A DNA stretch of 8,622 bases, taken from the NCBI GenBank assembly GCA_041598875.1, contig JBFHXP010000113.1, positions 1 through 8,622 of the forward strand. The letters are read 5' to 3'. Below are positions 1-6,259 of this stretch, one piece after another. The translations under genes were made by a program, and so were the position numbers. The notes under the pieces are model-generated. The model was not told the origin of the DNA, made no database searches, and saw nothing but the letters and a program-made list of their open reading frames with translations. Every line of letters starts with the position of its first letter. Position 1 is the stretch's first letter. This DNA is from JAKITW01 sp041598875 (GTDB lineage: Bacteria > Desulfobacterota > Desulfobulbia > Desulfobulbales > BM004).

Positions 1-900
1 CCGCCCAGGCCAGCGGGTCCTGTGCAAACCCTCGCGAATCGCTGCGGGAGAAATTGTAAAATTCCGATCCTGAAGAAGTTCGATCACCGCCAGGGCCAAT
101 GCCCCGTTGATCCGCTGATGGAGACCGGCAAGACCTGTCCGCAAGCCGCTCATCTTTTCCCGGAGTTTACAGCAGCCATTCCCGCGGCGCATCCCCCAGT
201 ATGTCCAGGAACCATCCTCTTCAACTTCTGCTGTAAAATCAGTATCAAGCAGAAAAAGGGGCGCACCCATCTCCCGGCATTTCTTCTCCACCACCTCCCT
301 GGGAACCGGCTCGCCATCGCACCCGACCGCGGAAACAACCGGCACCCCAGACTTGATGATTCCCGCCTTTTCCGCAGAGATCGATTCCAGGGTTGTGCCA
401 AGATATGCCTCGTGGTCCATGGAAACGTTGGTTATCACCCCGACCAGTGGGGTAATGACATTGGTTGCGTCAAGCCTGCCGCCGAGCCCTACCTCGAGAA
501 TGACGATATCCACCTTGCGCGCGGCAAACCAGAGAAAGGCCAGGGCGGTGGTAAACTCAAAATAGGTGATCTGCCGGTCCTTGAGGATCTCATGGATCCG
601 GGTGGCATGATCGGCAAAATCCTCTTTGCTGATAAATTCGTCGTTGATCCGGAAACGCTCCCGTACCGAAGAGAGATGGGGAGAGGTATAGAGTCCGACC
701 CGGTAACCGGCCCGGCTCAGAACAGCGAGCAGATGCGCAGAAACTGACCCCTTGCCGTTGGTGCCGGCCACATGGATGTAACGCAGCGAATCCTGGGGAT
801 TGCCAAGCTCCGCGAGGAACATGGACATGGAGTCCAGACCGAGTTTGATCTTGAAAAACTGGAGATTATCGAGAAAGTTCCAGGCGTCTTTGTAGTTCAT
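1..900 (-). CDS. folC: Folylpolyglutamate synthase / dihydrofolate synthase (partial, C-terminus beyond left edge)
   Basis: Mur-ligase-type ATP-dependent ligase that adds glutamate to dihydropteroate and/or to reduced folates in the cytoplasm. I read 300 uninterrupted codons on the minus strand. Visible landmarks are the P-loop HVAGTNGKGS (residues 43-52), YTSPHL (71-76), EVGLGGRLDATN (136-147), the metal/ATP region with MDHEAYLG and EKAGIIK (161-183), LHQRINGALAL (260-270) and the final TRWPGR, a conserved family segment. FolC is usually about 420-440 residues, so roughly the last 120 are outside the window. The start is well fixed: an in-frame TGA lies two codons upstream (907-909) and the N-terminus MNYKDAWNFL fits the family. 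No Shine-Dalgarno sequence precedes it; the upstream bases are a C10 tract and a TATAAT box, so the leader would be very short. The helicase gene lies upstream on the same strand, separated by the tandem array. Confidence 0.95.
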   Translation of the reverse strand, partial: MNYKDAWNFLDNLQFFKIKLGLDSMSMFLAELGNPQDSLRYIHVAGTNGKGSVSAHLLAVLSRAGYRVGLYTSPHLSSVRERFRINDEFISKEDFADHATRIHEILKDRQITYFEFTTALAFLWFAARKVDIVILEVGLGGRLDATNVITPLVGVITNVSMDHEAYLGTTLESISAEKAGIIKSGVPVVSAVGCDGEPVPREVVEKKCREMGAPLFLLDTDFTAEVEEDGSWTYWGMRRGNGCCKLREKMSGLRTGLAGLHQRINGALALAVIELLQDRNFTISPAAIREGLHRTRWPGR

Positions 901-909
901 GGATATTCA

Positions 910-919
910 GGGGGGGGGG
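910..919. repeat. G10 homopolymer just upstream of the folC start
   Basis: Ten consecutive G on the plus strand (C10 in the folC sense), 10 bases from the folC ATG. It occupies the left part of the most degenerate 46-bp repeat unit. It lies between the putative -10 box and the start codon, so a length change would alter the leader but not the reading frame. Confidence 0.9.
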
Positions 920-924
920 AAGGG

Positions 925-953
925 ATTATAGGTTCAAGTGTTCAAATGTTCAA
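925..953 (-). promoter_or_regulatory. Candidate sigma-70 promoter for folC formed by the repeat array
   Basis: Read on the minus strand, 930-925 is a perfect TATAAT. Exactly 17 bp upstream, 953-948 reads TTGAAC (4 of 6 matches to TTGACA), supplied by a repeat octamer. Transcription would start in or near the C10 tract, leaving a leader of roughly 20 bases without a ribosome binding site. This is a sequence match only. Readthrough from the helicase gene is an alternative way to express folC. Confidence 0.45.
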
Positions 954-1133
954 GTGTTCAAGGGGTAAGGGATTGAGGTTCAAGTGTTCAAGCGTTCAAG
1001 GGGTCAAGGGGTCAAGGGATAAGGTTCAAGTGTTCAAGCGTTCAAATGTTCAAGGGGTAAGGGATTGAGGTTCAAGTGTTCAAGCGTTCAAGTGTTCAAG
1101 GGGTAAGGGATTGAGGCTCAAATGTTCAAGGGG

Positions 1134-1189
1134 TTGAACACTGGAACACTGGAACACTGGAACCCCTCCTTACTGGAACCTCTCCTCAC
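1134..1189. repeat. Octamer repeats (TGGAACAC family) next to the helicase stop
   Basis: Seven consecutive 8-bp blocks: TTGAACAC, TGGAACAC, TGGAACAC, TGGAACCC, CTCCTTAC, TGGAACCT and CTCCTCAC. The first overlaps the end of the 46-bp array and the last ends immediately before the helicase stop codon (1190-1192). The TTGAACAC form is the reverse complement of the GTGTTCAA motif in the 46-bp units, so the two parts could pair as an imperfect hairpin in the minus-strand transcript. Confidence 0.8.
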
Positions 1190-3448
1190 TTATTCCACCA
1201 ACTCCAGGTTAGCATAGTCAAGGTGCAGGGTCTTTTTGCCGTGACGGTCAAAATGGACGTTCACCGAGCGGTCGCCGACCATCTTCTCCACCCTGCCCCC
1301 GCCAAAAAATGGATGCCGCACCTGGGTGCCGGGGTGCAACTGGTCGGCCGCGATCTTTTTCTTGCCCACCGCTGGAGAGGTTTCAGACGGGGAATGGGCC
1401 GGCCGGTACATCCCCGGCCGAAGCGGCCCGCTTCCATAGGCGGGAATCCCGCCGGAGCGGGTTATAAAAAACTCACCACTCACCTCGGAGAGAAAGGGAG
1501 AAAGGGTGGTCAGGGAAAATTTGCGATCCGGTGACATCACCTGGCGGGGATATGAGCAGAAGAGCCTCTTCCGCGCCCGGGTGGCGGCAACATAGAGGAG
1601 GCGGCGCTCTTCCTCGCGCTGGCCGCCGGGCATGGCATGGGAGACCGGGAACTGCCCCTCGGCCACATTAATGATAAAGACCGTATCCCATTCCAGCCCC
1701 TTGGCAGAATGAACCGTGGAAAGAACCAGACAATCAGCGCCATCGTTCTCCCCTCCGGCAAGTTCAGGGGGATCAAGGGCGGTGTCCGCCACCAGGGACT
1801 CAATATCGCTGTACCCGCTGATAATGGTCTTCAGCTGCTCGACATCCTTGCTCCTTCTGGGATAATCGTCATGATAGACCCGCTCGAACACCGGCTGATA
1901 ATACTCCATGATCATATCAAACTGGGTGGCAGGTGAAAGGCCCGGGGCAAAGAGTGAGGACAAAAGGGCGGCAAGCTCGTCAAGCCCTTTCTTCCCCACC
2001 CCCTTGAGCGGATAGCCGGCCAGGGCCTGCACCGGATCAGGGGCAGACTTTATTTCCTCCAGGATCTTCTGGGCACTGCGGGGACCGATCTTTTCCAGAA
2101 GCAGAAGGATCCGGTTCCAGGAGAGATTGTCCAGTGGGTTTGAGACGATCCGGTAAAAGCTGAGAACATCCTTGATATGGGCCGACTCGGTAAGTTTGAG
2201 CCCGCCCCGCTTCTCAAAGGGCAGATGATTGGCCGCGAGTTCGATTTCAAGCTTGTAGGAATGAAAGCCGGACCGGAATAGAACAGCGATTTCAGCCAGG
2301 GAAGCCCCTTTTTCCCGCAGGGCGATAATCTCCTTGACAATAAACGATGCCTCTTCCGCCGCATCACGCGCCCCATAGACAACCGGTGGGTCACCGCCCT
2401 CGATCCGGGTGAAGAGCGCCTTGGTATATTTTTTTTCCGCCTGGGCGATAATCGCATTGGCCAGATTGAGAATCTTCTGGGTAGAGCGGTAATTTTCCTC
2501 AAGCTTGATTATTCTGGTTCCGGGAAAAAGTTGGGGGAACTCCATGATATTGTTAAAGTCCGCGCCCCGGAAGCTGTAAATCGACTGGGAGTCGTCGCCC
2601 ACCACCATGACATTGCCCCGGCCATTGGCAAGGAGCCGGACAATATCAGCCTGGATGGAATTGGTATCCTGATACTCGTCAACCATGATGTGGGCAAAGC
2701 GGGACGCCACCTCGTCACGCACCCCGGGAACCTCGGTGAGCACCCGCTGCCAGTTGACCAGCAGATCATCGTAGTCCATGAGTCCGTGCGCCATCTTGAA
2801 CTCTCTGTAATGCTTTTGCAGCACAAGGATATCGTCGAGAAACTCATCGAGATGGGCATACTCGTCGTAGAGGAGATCCTCCAGGGAAAGGGATTTGTTC
2901 ACCGCCTTGCTGAGCAGGTTGACAATGATCCGCTTGGAGGGGAAACGCTTGCCCGCCCCGCCCAGGGAAAGGGATGACTTGAGGATATTGACGATTCCCT
3001 CGGCATCGGCCCGGTCAATGATCGTAAAATTGGCAGGATACCCGAGATGATGCCCGTAGCGGCGCAGGAGCATCGACCCCACCGCATGAAAGGTGCCGCC
3101 GGTGACCCGCTGGCAGGAATCATCAAGCAGGATGCTCGCCCGCCAGAGCATCTCCTGGGCGGATTTGCGGGTAAAGGTAAGCAGAAGAATCCTCTCCGGC
3201 TCCACCCCCTGTTCAATGAGATGGGCCACCCGGTAGACGAGCGTCCGGGTCTTGCCGCTGCCGGCACCGGCAATGACCAGTACCGGTGCGCCACTGCTGA
3301 CCACCGCCTCATACTGGGCCTCATTGAGATCCTCGCGGCGCACAACCCGGCGCGGTTCCTGCTTCATGTCTGTCTGTCCGGGGGTCTTCGCACCCGGGAA
3401 AAGGCTCTGTTGCATGGCCGCCACCATACCACAGGGCACATATTTCAT
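1190..3448 (-). CDS. UvrD/PcrA-type superfamily 1 DNA helicase
   Basis: ATP-driven 3'-5' single-strand DNA translocase/helicase of the UvrD/Rep/PcrA group, acting in repair or replication restart (family knowledge). All motifs are visible in 752 residues: Q motif LNEAQYEAV (41-49), Walker A AGAGSGKT (60-67), motif Ia TFTRKSAQEM (91-100), Ib GTFHAVG (118-124), II VDEYQDTN (256-263), III VVGDDSQSIYSFRGA (282-296), IV ENYRST (318-323), V LSTVHSAKGLEWD (576-588) and VI RRLLYVAATRARKRL (615-629). Residues about 707-752 (GTQVRHPFFGGGRV onward) resemble the small Tudor/SH3-like C-terminal domain of UvrD/PcrA. Length is close to UvrD and PcrA (about 720). The start is uncertain: the first ATG (3448) follows an in-frame stop but lacks a ribosome binding site, and the ATG at 3415 (MQQSLFPGAK) looks equally or more natural. 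I leave the symbol blank because UvrD, PcrA and Rep paralogues cannot be separated by eye. Confidence 0.93.
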   Translation of the reverse strand: MKYVPCGMVAAMQQSLFPGAKTPGQTDMKQEPRRVVRREDLNEAQYEAVVSSGAPVLVIAGAGSGKTRTLVYRVAHLIEQGVEPERILLLTFTRKSAQEMLWRASILLDDSCQRVTGGTFHAVGSMLLRRYGHHLGYPANFTIIDRADAEGIVNILKSSLSLGGAGKRFPSKRIIVNLLSKAVNKSLSLEDLLYDEYAHLDEFLDDILVLQKHYREFKMAHGLMDYDDLLVNWQRVLTEVPGVRDEVASRFAHIMVDEYQDTNSIQADIVRLLANGRGNVMVVGDDSQSIYSFRGADFNNIMEFPQLFPGTRIIKLEENYRSTQKILNLANAIIAQAEKKYTKALFTRIEGGDPPVVYGARDAAEEASFIVKEIIALREKGASLAEIAVLFRSGFHSYKLEIELAANHLPFEKRGGLKLTESAHIKDVLSFYRIVSNPLDNLSWNRILLLLEKIGPRSAQKILEEIKSAPDPVQALAGYPLKGVGKKGLDELAALLSSLFAPGLSPATQFDMIMEYYQPVFERVYHDDYPRRSKDVEQLKTIISGYSDIESLVADTALDPPELAGGENDGADCLVLSTVHSAKGLEWDTVFIINVAEGQFPVSHAMPGGQREEERRLLYVAATRARKRLFCSYPRQVMSPDRKFSLTTLSPFLSEVSGEFFITRSGGIPAYGSGPLRPGMYRPAHSPSETSPAVGKKKIAADQLHPGTQVRHPFFGGGRVEKMVGDRSVNVHFDRHGKKTLHLDYANLELVE

Positions 3449-3611
3449 GCAATGCGACCGATAACCTTGTCAAAGTCGGCCGTGCTTCTCCTCATTCTGC
3501 CGCAATCATTGACCTTTTGCACGAATCAGGGTATGAATCAGACAAGAAGCACATCACCTAACCCGCTGATTACAGTTAAAAAGAAAACAAGAACACCTGA
3601 GGATAGACGCC
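3449..3611. other. Divergent intergenic region between helicase and CxxC-protein genes
   Basis: These 163 bp separate the minus-strand helicase from the plus-strand small gene. I see a rightward sigma-70-like promoter and a ribosome binding site for the small gene. For the helicase direction, a TTGACA (3473-3468 on the minus strand) is present, but no convincing -10 box lies at 16-18 bp. Confidence 0.6.
3509..3537 (+). promoter_or_regulatory. Candidate sigma-70 promoter for the CxxC-protein gene
   Basis: TTGACC (3509-3514, 5 of 6 to consensus) and TATGAA (3532-3537, 4 of 6) are separated by exactly 17 bp. Transcription would start near 3544, giving a leader of about 68 bases before the ATG at 3612. 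Pattern match only. Confidence 0.5.
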
Positions 3612-4010
3612 ATGACTGAAGATGCCTTTGCGCAGATCTTTACCGCGGAAACCTTGCGGAAACTCCTCCCGCCGGACCGGTCGGATCAGTTTTTCGATGC
3701 CATGTACGGGGATGCGAAAGAGGGGGCCTACGACATTTCCCTTGAATATGTGGGCCATGATCCAGTAGCAAAACAGATCCGTTTCGAGCTTCATCTCACC
3801 CAGCGACCGGGAAAATGCCTTGCCTGCAACCTTACCTACGGCCTGCCCGAAGTCTTTGCCCGCCACCCGCTTCTTAATTTAAAGGGCATGGTCAAAGAGA
3901 TCCTCACCCTCGCCGGCAAAGATGAGGGTCAATGGAGCTGGAAACTGGGCCATACCAGGCCGGATTCGGCGGAAATGCACATCGTGCCCCTGGAAATCAC
4001 CCTGGGGTGA
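3612..4010 (+). CDS. Small conserved CxxC protein of unknown function
   Basis: A 132-residue soluble protein without signal peptide or membrane segment. Its core, about residues 24-95, contains SDQFFDAMYGDAKEGAYDI, then QIRFELHLTQRPGKC, a CLAC motif (C69-C72) and LTYGLPEVFARHPLLN. I recognise this as a compact family I associate with Desulfobacterota genomes; I recall such proteins carrying a misleading vertebrate homeobox-type name in databases, which nothing here supports. The two-cysteine motif could bind half of a metal site or act in redox, but with only two Cys a full zinc ribbon is absent. The start is supported by GAGGA (3599-3603), 8 bases before the ATG. It stands alone between the divergent helicase and convergent pabBC, with its own candidate promoter, so neighbours do not reveal its job. 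Confidence 0.85.
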   Translation: MTEDAFAQIFTAETLRKLLPPDRSDQFFDAMYGDAKEGAYDISLEYVGHDPVAKQIRFELHLTQRPGKCLACNLTYGLPEVFARHPLLNLKGMVKEILTLAGKDEGQWSWKLGHTRPDSAEMHIVPLEITLG

Positions 4011-4018
4011 GAATCGGG

Positions 4019-4035
4019 GCGGGGGGAGCCCCCGC
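4019..4035. terminator. Short GC hairpin between convergent genes
   Basis: GCGGGGG (4019-4025) pairs perfectly with CCCCCGC (4029-4035) around a GAG loop. It lies 8 bases after the stop of the CxxC gene and 22 bases after the end of pabBC on the other strand, a natural place for a bidirectional stop. Neither side has a T tract, so it is not a canonical intrinsic terminator; it may instead protect mRNA ends. Confidence 0.4.
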
Positions 4036-4057
4036 AGGGCAAAATCTCATCAGGAAC

Positions 4058-6043
4058 TCACCAATCCAGGACCACCCGGACAAGGCCCCGCACCGAGTTG
4101 CCCACATAAAGGGCATCCGCCCGTTCAAGGTCGATGCGGTGAAGGATCTTTTCCTTGACCCGGTCGGGTTCGCTCTGGAGCAGATGGCGGCGGAAGACCC
4201 CGGGAAGAAGCCCCGAAGAGAGCGGAGGGGTATACACTATCCCATTATTTTCAATGAACAGGGTGGTGAAACTGCCTTCGGTCACCTCACCGTCACCATT
4301 GACAAAAAGCACCTCAAAAAAGCCCTCCTTTCTTGCCAGGCTCAGTTCCTCTTCGTAGAGCGTGCGGTGGGTGGTCTTGTGAAAAAGAAATGGGGAACCG
4401 GAGTCAACCCGTTTGTCTGAAAAACGCACCCGGAGCGGACCGGGACCCTGGTTCCCGGAACCGGAGATGTCCCACTGCTGGGCGGTAACCGCAACCCTGC
4501 CGTCTCCAGCCAGGGTCAACCTGACCCGTAATCCGGGCGCCGCACCGGATTGAGCGGATCGATGGGACTCCCGCCCCTCGACAATTCCGGCGAGACGGGC
4601 CACAACCTCTTTCATGTCGCAGGGAAAACCAAAATAGCCGGCCGACCCCGCAAGCCGCTCCAGATGAAAATCATAGAGCCAGTAGCCGGAGCCCGGCCGC
4701 CAGAGCAGGGTCTCTATCAGTTCGAATTCCGGGGTCGCCCGGGTCAGAAAACCGCCCTTAAGAGAACATTCTTCCCATTCCGCCTCTGGATCGGAGTCCC
4801 AGACAATGCCCGAGCCGATCCCCATCTCTCCCCTGTTGCCGCGAAGCTCCACGGTGCGGATCGGCACATTGAACACCGCATTGCGCTCCGGGGTCAGAAA
4901 ACCGATGGCCCCGGTGTAGACTCCCCGGGGACCATCTTCGAGCTCATGGATGATCTCCATGGTTCTGATCTTGGGCGCGCCGGTCACCGAACCGCAGGGA
5001 AAAATGGCCTGGAACAGGTCAACCAGTGGCAGATCGGGCAAAACAGCAGCCTCCACCGTGGAGGTCAACTGGTGCAGGGTCTCAAAGGTTTCCACGTCGA
5101 AAAGGGAGCGGGTCCGGACCCCGCCTCCGCTGACAGGGCTTAATCTCCCGAGATCATTGCGGAGAAGATCGACGATCATCACGTTTTCGCTTCGGTTTTT
5201 GATGTCCTCGCGGAGAAACCGGGCAAATTCACGGTCTTCGTCCACTGTCCGGCCTCGACGGATCGTCCCCTTCATCGGCCTGACGGTAATCAGGTCATTG
5301 TCCTTGCGGAAAAAGAGTTCCGGCGACATCGACAGAACAGATTCATCGCCATTCCTGAGATAGGCGCAATAGGAGACACTCTGGTTGCGGCGCAGGCTCC
5401 GGTACAGGGCGGAAGGCGATCCGTGCAGATCAAACAAAAGCCTGATGGTGTAGTTTACCTGGTAGGTATCGCCGGCGGCAATGTAATCCTTGATTGCCTG
5501 AATCCGCTGGCAATAGAGATCCTTGTCCTGGCTGAGCCGGAGCGCGCGGATGCTATAATCATCATCCCCCTTGCCGGACCCTCCAGCCGGACCGCCCCCG
5601 GAACCCTCCCCGGGCCAGGGGCCGGCGCCGGAAAATGCGTGCAGTGCATGATCGTAGATATGGGGCTCGTTATAGATCCCGAAATCAGCGATAATCCGGT
5701 CCCCGCCTTGAAGCAACCGGGCAAGGGCCGGCTCCAGGAGATAGCCGAACTCATAGGCAAACCAGCCGGCCAGGTATCTTCCCTTTTGCAGCTCCTCTTC
5801 CGCCCGGGCGAGAAATCCGGCGCCATCGTCACCGGCGCGACAGATCAGTCGGCCGACCGGCCTGCGGAAGAGAAGGCTCCTGCGATCCTCATCGGAGATC
5901 CGGGTGGTTTCAAAAAAGGCGAACCGCTCCTCCTGTTCAAGAGCGGCAAGCAGCGGCGCCAACATACTTTCTGGAATTTTTCCCAAGGGCATTTGCGATA
6001 AAAACTCTATATTCCCCGTTGAAACATGATATTGACAGGTCAT
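4058..6043 (-). CDS. pabB: Fused aminodeoxychorismate synthase component I (PabB) / aminodeoxychorismate lyase (PabC)
   Basis: A 661-residue bifunctional cytoplasmic enzyme for p-aminobenzoate, a folate precursor. The PabB part (about 1-440) aminates chorismate to 4-amino-4-deoxychorismate. It shows AGDTYQVNYT (190-199), RPMKGT (255-260) with the PabB-type lysine K258 where anthranilate synthases have alanine, VDLLRNDLGR (291-300), FPCGSVTGAPK (348-358), GVYTGAIGF (374-382) and GIGSGIVWDSDPE (408-420). The PabC part (about 441-661) is a fold-type IV PLP lyase: LYDFHLERL (456-464), HKTTHRTLY (555-563) with likely PLP lysine K556, VTEGSFTTLF (587-596) and PPLSSGLLPGV (606-616). No glutaminase domain is present, so a separate PabA/TrpG must supply ammonia. 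A glycine-rich stretch at about 139-160 lies in the PabB N-terminal region. The start is the first ATG; no clear ribosome binding site is seen there, and ATGs at residues 18 and 27 remain possible. Confidence 0.95.
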   Translation of the reverse strand: MTCQYHVSTGNIEFLSQMPLGKIPESMLAPLLAALEQEERFAFFETTRISDEDRRSLLFRRPVGRLICRAGDDGAGFLARAEEELQKGRYLAGWFAYEFGYLLEPALARLLQGGDRIIADFGIYNEPHIYDHALHAFSGAGPWPGEGSGGGPAGGSGKGDDDYSIRALRLSQDKDLYCQRIQAIKDYIAAGDTYQVNYTIRLLFDLHGSPSALYRSLRRNQSVSYCAYLRNGDESVLSMSPELFFRKDNDLITVRPMKGTIRRGRTVDEDREFARFLREDIKNRSENVMIVDLLRNDLGRLSPVSGGGVRTRSLFDVETFETLHQLTSTVEAAVLPDLPLVDLFQAIFPCGSVTGAPKIRTMEIIHELEDGPRGVYTGAIGFLTPERNAVFNVPIRTVELRGNRGEMGIGSGIVWDSDPEAEWEECSLKGGFLTRATPEFELIETLLWRPGSGYWLYDFHLERLAGSAGYFGFPCDMKEVVARLAGIVEGRESHRSAQSGAAPGLRVRLTLAGDGRVAVTAQQWDISGSGNQGPGPLRVRFSDKRVDSGSPFLFHKTTHRTLYEEELSLARKEGFFEVLFVNGDGEVTEGSFTTLFIENNGIVYTPPLSSGLLPGVFRRHLLQSEPDRVKEKILHRIDLERADALYVGNSVRGLVRVVLDW

Positions 6044-6056
6044 CAGGCCAACATAC

Positions 6057-6101
6057 CAGGCGGCAGAGGGGGTCGCATCTTAAAAATTCAATATTCGCCT
6101 T
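6057..6101 (+). repeat. Direct repeat, left copy, bracketing the VWA gene
   Basis: Begins CAGGCGGCAGAG and contains the core CATCTTAAAAATTCAATA. The last 30 bp (6072-6101) match 8319-8348 with a single G/A difference. The outer part also aligns, with a 4-bp length difference. It lies 14 bp upstream of the pabBC start codon, in the divergent region between pabBC and the VWA gene. Confidence 0.9.
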
Positions 6102-6259
6102 CTTGTTCTGTTCACCAACTGCGCCAGCTTCTTATCTTCCGCTGAATAATTGGATTGACAAGATGCGGAAACTTGTTTAGTAGAAGCGAAAATGCCTGTT
6201 ATTCTGGAACGTTAAAGAGTTAGAAATACATACTGTGGTGTTTTTTTGAGGAGATTCCA
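6102..6259 (+). promoter_or_regulatory. Upstream region of the VWA gene with TTGACA box and strong RBS
   Basis: TTGACA (6155-6160) is a perfect -35 box. The -10 is poor: TAGTAG at 17 bp (6178-6183) or TTTAGT at 15 bp (6176-6181). ACAAG/CTTGT around this site form a short inverted repeat (6158-6162 and 6172-6176) that could be a weak operator. A strong ribosome binding site GAGGAG (6248-6253) follows a T7 run and stands 6 bases before the ATG, which fixes the start of the VWA gene. No convincing leftward promoter for pabBC was found. Confidence 0.4.

Larger units (their letters stand above)
910..1139. repeat. Tandem array of five 46-bp units built from TTCAAG-type octamers
   Basis: Five units start at 910, 956, 1002, 1048 and 1094, each exactly 46 bp. 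Each unit has two 23-bp halves. The first half contains GGGGTAAGGGATTGAGG and is perfectly repeated at 956-978, 1048-1070 and 1094-1116. The second is a run of TTCAAGTG / TTCAAGCG octamers. Unit 1002 carries small indels (GGTCAAGGGGTCAAGGG), and unit 910 is strongly degenerate, with G10 replacing its start and ATTATAGG in place of ATTGAGG. The array fills the gap between the helicase stop and folC, both on the minus strand. There are no unique spacers, so it is not a CRISPR array. Function is unknown; slipped-strand expansion is the likely origin. Confidence 0.9.

Noticed and set aside
22..747. Plus-strand open frame of 241 codons
   Set aside because: It lies antisense to folC, whose minus-strand frame shows clear family motifs; the plus frame has no recognisable domain.
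772..1068. Plus-strand open frame running into the repeats
   Set aside because: Its first part is antisense to folC and the rest is a translation of the TTCAAG repeats (KCSRGKG, FKCSSVQG), so it is not a gene.
910..1189. Possible CRISPR array
   Set aside because: Units are contiguous and similar along their whole length, with no unique spacers and no cas genes; it is a simple nested tandem repeat.
4550..5143. Plus-strand open frame of 197 codons within pabBC
   Set aside because: Antisense to the PabB/PabC domains, with no recognisable protein motif.
6019..6101. Leftward promoter for pabBC inside the left direct repeat
   Set aside because: The A/T-rich core offers TTGAAT-like boxes but no -35/-10 pair with acceptable spacing, so no promoter is claimed.
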